Assembly: GCA_025266875.1 (NCBI GenBank)
Contig: JALLLT010000029.1
Span: 62,001-126,000 of the forward strand
DNA length: 64,000 nt
DNA from: Fennellomyces sp. T-0311
Lineage: Eukaryota > Mucoromycota > Mucoromycetes > Mucorales > Lichtheimiaceae
Direction: 5' to 3'
Shown: positions 62,480-64,000 of the stretch, piece after piece
Layout of the letters: the number at the start of each line of letters is the position of its first letter
How positions within the stretch are numbered: the first letter of the stretch is position 1
Position numbers and translations under genes: made by a program
The notes under the pieces: model-generated
Told to the model about the DNA's origin: nothing
Seen by the model: the letters and a program-made list of their open reading frames with translations, nothing else
Databases searched by the model: none

Positions 62480-63030
62480 GTCAATCTACGAATTTTTTTT
62501 TTAAAAAAAAGTAACCGAAAGTATGTAGATATATAAACATATGTTCTATATAATAACATGATACTACACAATGGCATACATATGGAAAACGATGAGACAT
62601 AAAAAACGGCCATATTCCTATAGTAAAACGCATGTACTATATGGATAAATCTATAGCGAACAAATCTATGTTCAATCAAAAAGGAGATGCTTGCCTACTA
62701 AGTCATAATAACCCTTAAACTATCGACAACATTTGATGAAAGCCATTTCAGTACATATATCTATCTCGGATTAAACTTCGAGTTTTTTTTTATAAAGTAA
62801 CCGAAAGTACATATGATATGCATGCTCTATATAATAACACGAAATGACAAATGATCTACGGGGAATGATGATACATCAAAAATGGTCGTACTTCTACAGT
62901 GAAATGTATATAGTATATAGATAATGAACAAATCTATCACCTATTGAAGAAAGGGTGGTAATACCTGCTTACTCATGACGGTTAAGTCATAATAGCTCGT
63001 AAACCATTGACACTAGATGAAAGCATTTGC
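62480..63030 (-). repeat. tandem duplication of the FHA-RING gene 3' end and 3' flank
   Basis: Two diverged copies in the same orientation: about 62490-62755 and about 62775-63030. Shared landmarks are AGTAACCGAAAGTA (62510 and 62797), CTCTATATAATAACA or its variant, GAACAAATCTAT, AAGTCATAATA (62700 and 62985) and GATGAAAGCC/GATGAAAGCA (62736 and 63017). The right copy contains the real stop codon of the gene; the left copy preserves a mutated version of the last codons. Confidence 0.75.
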
Positions 63031-63986
63031 TTAATGGAGAGCGGCGAACCAGCGTCTGCTGCTTTTGAGGGAAGAGAAGGCCCACTTTCGTAAGAGGAGG
63101 ATGCGGACGAGGATACCGATGGCTCATCAAGGGATTCCATGACCTCGTCTACATCGACTTCGACGCTTGCATTGAGATCGGAATAAGTTCGGCAAAGAGG
63201 GCAAGAAAAGGCGGGAAAGTTTTGTTCGAGCAGAGGTCGGAGGCATTTGTAGTGGTAAACATGGGAGCAAGGGGCAACAAAAAGAGCCTGCGAGGGAGCA
63301 ATGGCGTAGAGACAGATGGAACATTCTTGCACGTCTTCACGACCCTTGGGATGCTTGTTTGGTGTAGTTCGGCAACACAGCTGTTGAAATGCAGTCTTGC
63401 TAAAGGATGAAGCTTTCTTGTCCTCCTCGTGGCAAGGGTGGCTAATTTGAATTCGCATACGAACAGCGCGATAGATGGATTCAGAGCCGTTTTGGTAGTC
63501 AACGCCAAGCTGTACAATGTCACCATCAAAGAGTTCCCGAATAGAATCACTGGAATTTCTTCCATAGGGCAAGCGCATACGGTTGACAAATGTACCACTG
63601 GATGATCCGGTATCGCGAATGTATACCTAACGATAATTTGATAGTGTGAGTTAAAACGAGAGAACAAGATTCGGTACAAATTGAAACTAACCTTCCCATC
63701 GTCTACCCACAATTCGGCATGACTACGGCTGACGACTTTGCTTCTGAAAGATAAGCGGTTTGAATTGGGCTGCCGGTCGTTGTTATATCGACCGAATTTG
63801 AGAACGCCGCCATGTTGCAATGTTCGCTCAATTACGTCGAAAACGTAGCACTGAGAAGTGTATGTGACATGAGGCACCAGTCGAATATGTAAGTCATCGT
63901 CATGGGAGTTATCGCTAACTGAAGGTGCTGTGTTGCGCACCGTATGTGAGGTAGAGGTTGAGGCGGATCGGGAGGGAGAAAAGGCG
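62982..63986 (-). CDS. DMA1: FHA-RING E3 ubiquitin ligase, Dma1/CHFR type (5' end beyond the right edge)
   Basis: Mitotic checkpoint ubiquitin ligase with phosphopeptide-binding FHA and catalytic RING domains. The visible part starts at an acceptor (TTCTTTACAG at about 63987-63996), so at least one exon lies outside. Exon 63986-63692 has HIRLVPHVTYTSQCYVFDVI, then the FHA core LKFGRY, SFRSKVVSRSHAELWVDDGK. Exon 63626-62982 continues VYIRDTGSSSGTFVNRMRLP, DGDIVQLGVDYQNG and the RING: CSICL, then CSHVYHYKCLRPLL, then CPLCRTY. A Ser-rich tail ends NGLRAIMT. FHA residues R, S and H and all eight RING zinc ligands are present. Confidence 0.93.
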
Positions 63987-64000
63987 CTGTAAAGAATTTT

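Noticed and set aside
62500..63030. Tandem copies considered as a CRISPR-like or satellite array
   Set aside because: Only two diverged copies of about 265 bp with no regular spacers; best explained as a single tandem duplication.

Overview
The window is nuclear DNA of a filamentous fungus, most likely of the order Mucorales (Mucoromycota). The evidence is a CotH-type spore-coat/invasin gene (a family characteristic of Mucorales), short GT-AG introns of about 45-75 bp with CTAAC-like branch points, dense gene packing in the left half, and ordinary eukaryotic housekeeping genes.

Layout. 1-5.3 kb: the 3' end of an unidentified gene, a basic hypothetical protein, a membrane-anchored ubiquitin protease, and proteasome subunit alpha-2. 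5.3-9.2 kb: gene-poor and apparently decaying. 9.2-27.7 kb: peroxisomal-type nucleotide carrier, CotH protein, TRM112, a methyltransferase, the Miro GTPase GEM1, the deubiquitinase OTU1, a Cys-rich membrane protein, UMP/CMP kinase, a small His/Tyr-rich protein and a lipoate ligase. 27.7-38.4 kb: accessory region with unrecognised multi-exon genes, a small inverted-repeat element sitting inside one of them, and a degenerate PIF/Harbinger transposon with both of its ORFs and recognisable terminal inverted repeats. 38.4-51.5 kb: a segmental duplication. Unit 1 is siderophore transporter + TAD3. Unit 2 is a second siderophore transporter + a decayed TAD3 copy, split by a repeat element rich in GGTGGTTTTTGG. 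52-64 kb: an ALMT/FUSC-like membrane protein, mitochondrial ribosomal protein L20, a small unknown gene, the CAAX protease RCE1, a class II aldolase/adducin protein and, running off the right edge, an FHA-RING ubiquitin ligase of the Dma1/CHFR type whose 3' end is tandemly duplicated.

Themes. Protein turnover is prominent (USP, OTU1, proteasome alpha-2, Dma1-like E3). Both siderophore transporters carry an ATCTGATAA box about 140 bp before the start codon, the classical site for iron-repressing GATA factors, so they are probably co-regulated by iron. No clearly new biochemical system is proven here. The best leads are the duplicated iron-uptake locus with its pseudogene and conversion-like tract, the inverted-repeat element embedded in a coding exon, and the unidentified genes at 30.4-33.0 kb. 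All exon boundaries were inferred by eye from splice signals and frame continuity.
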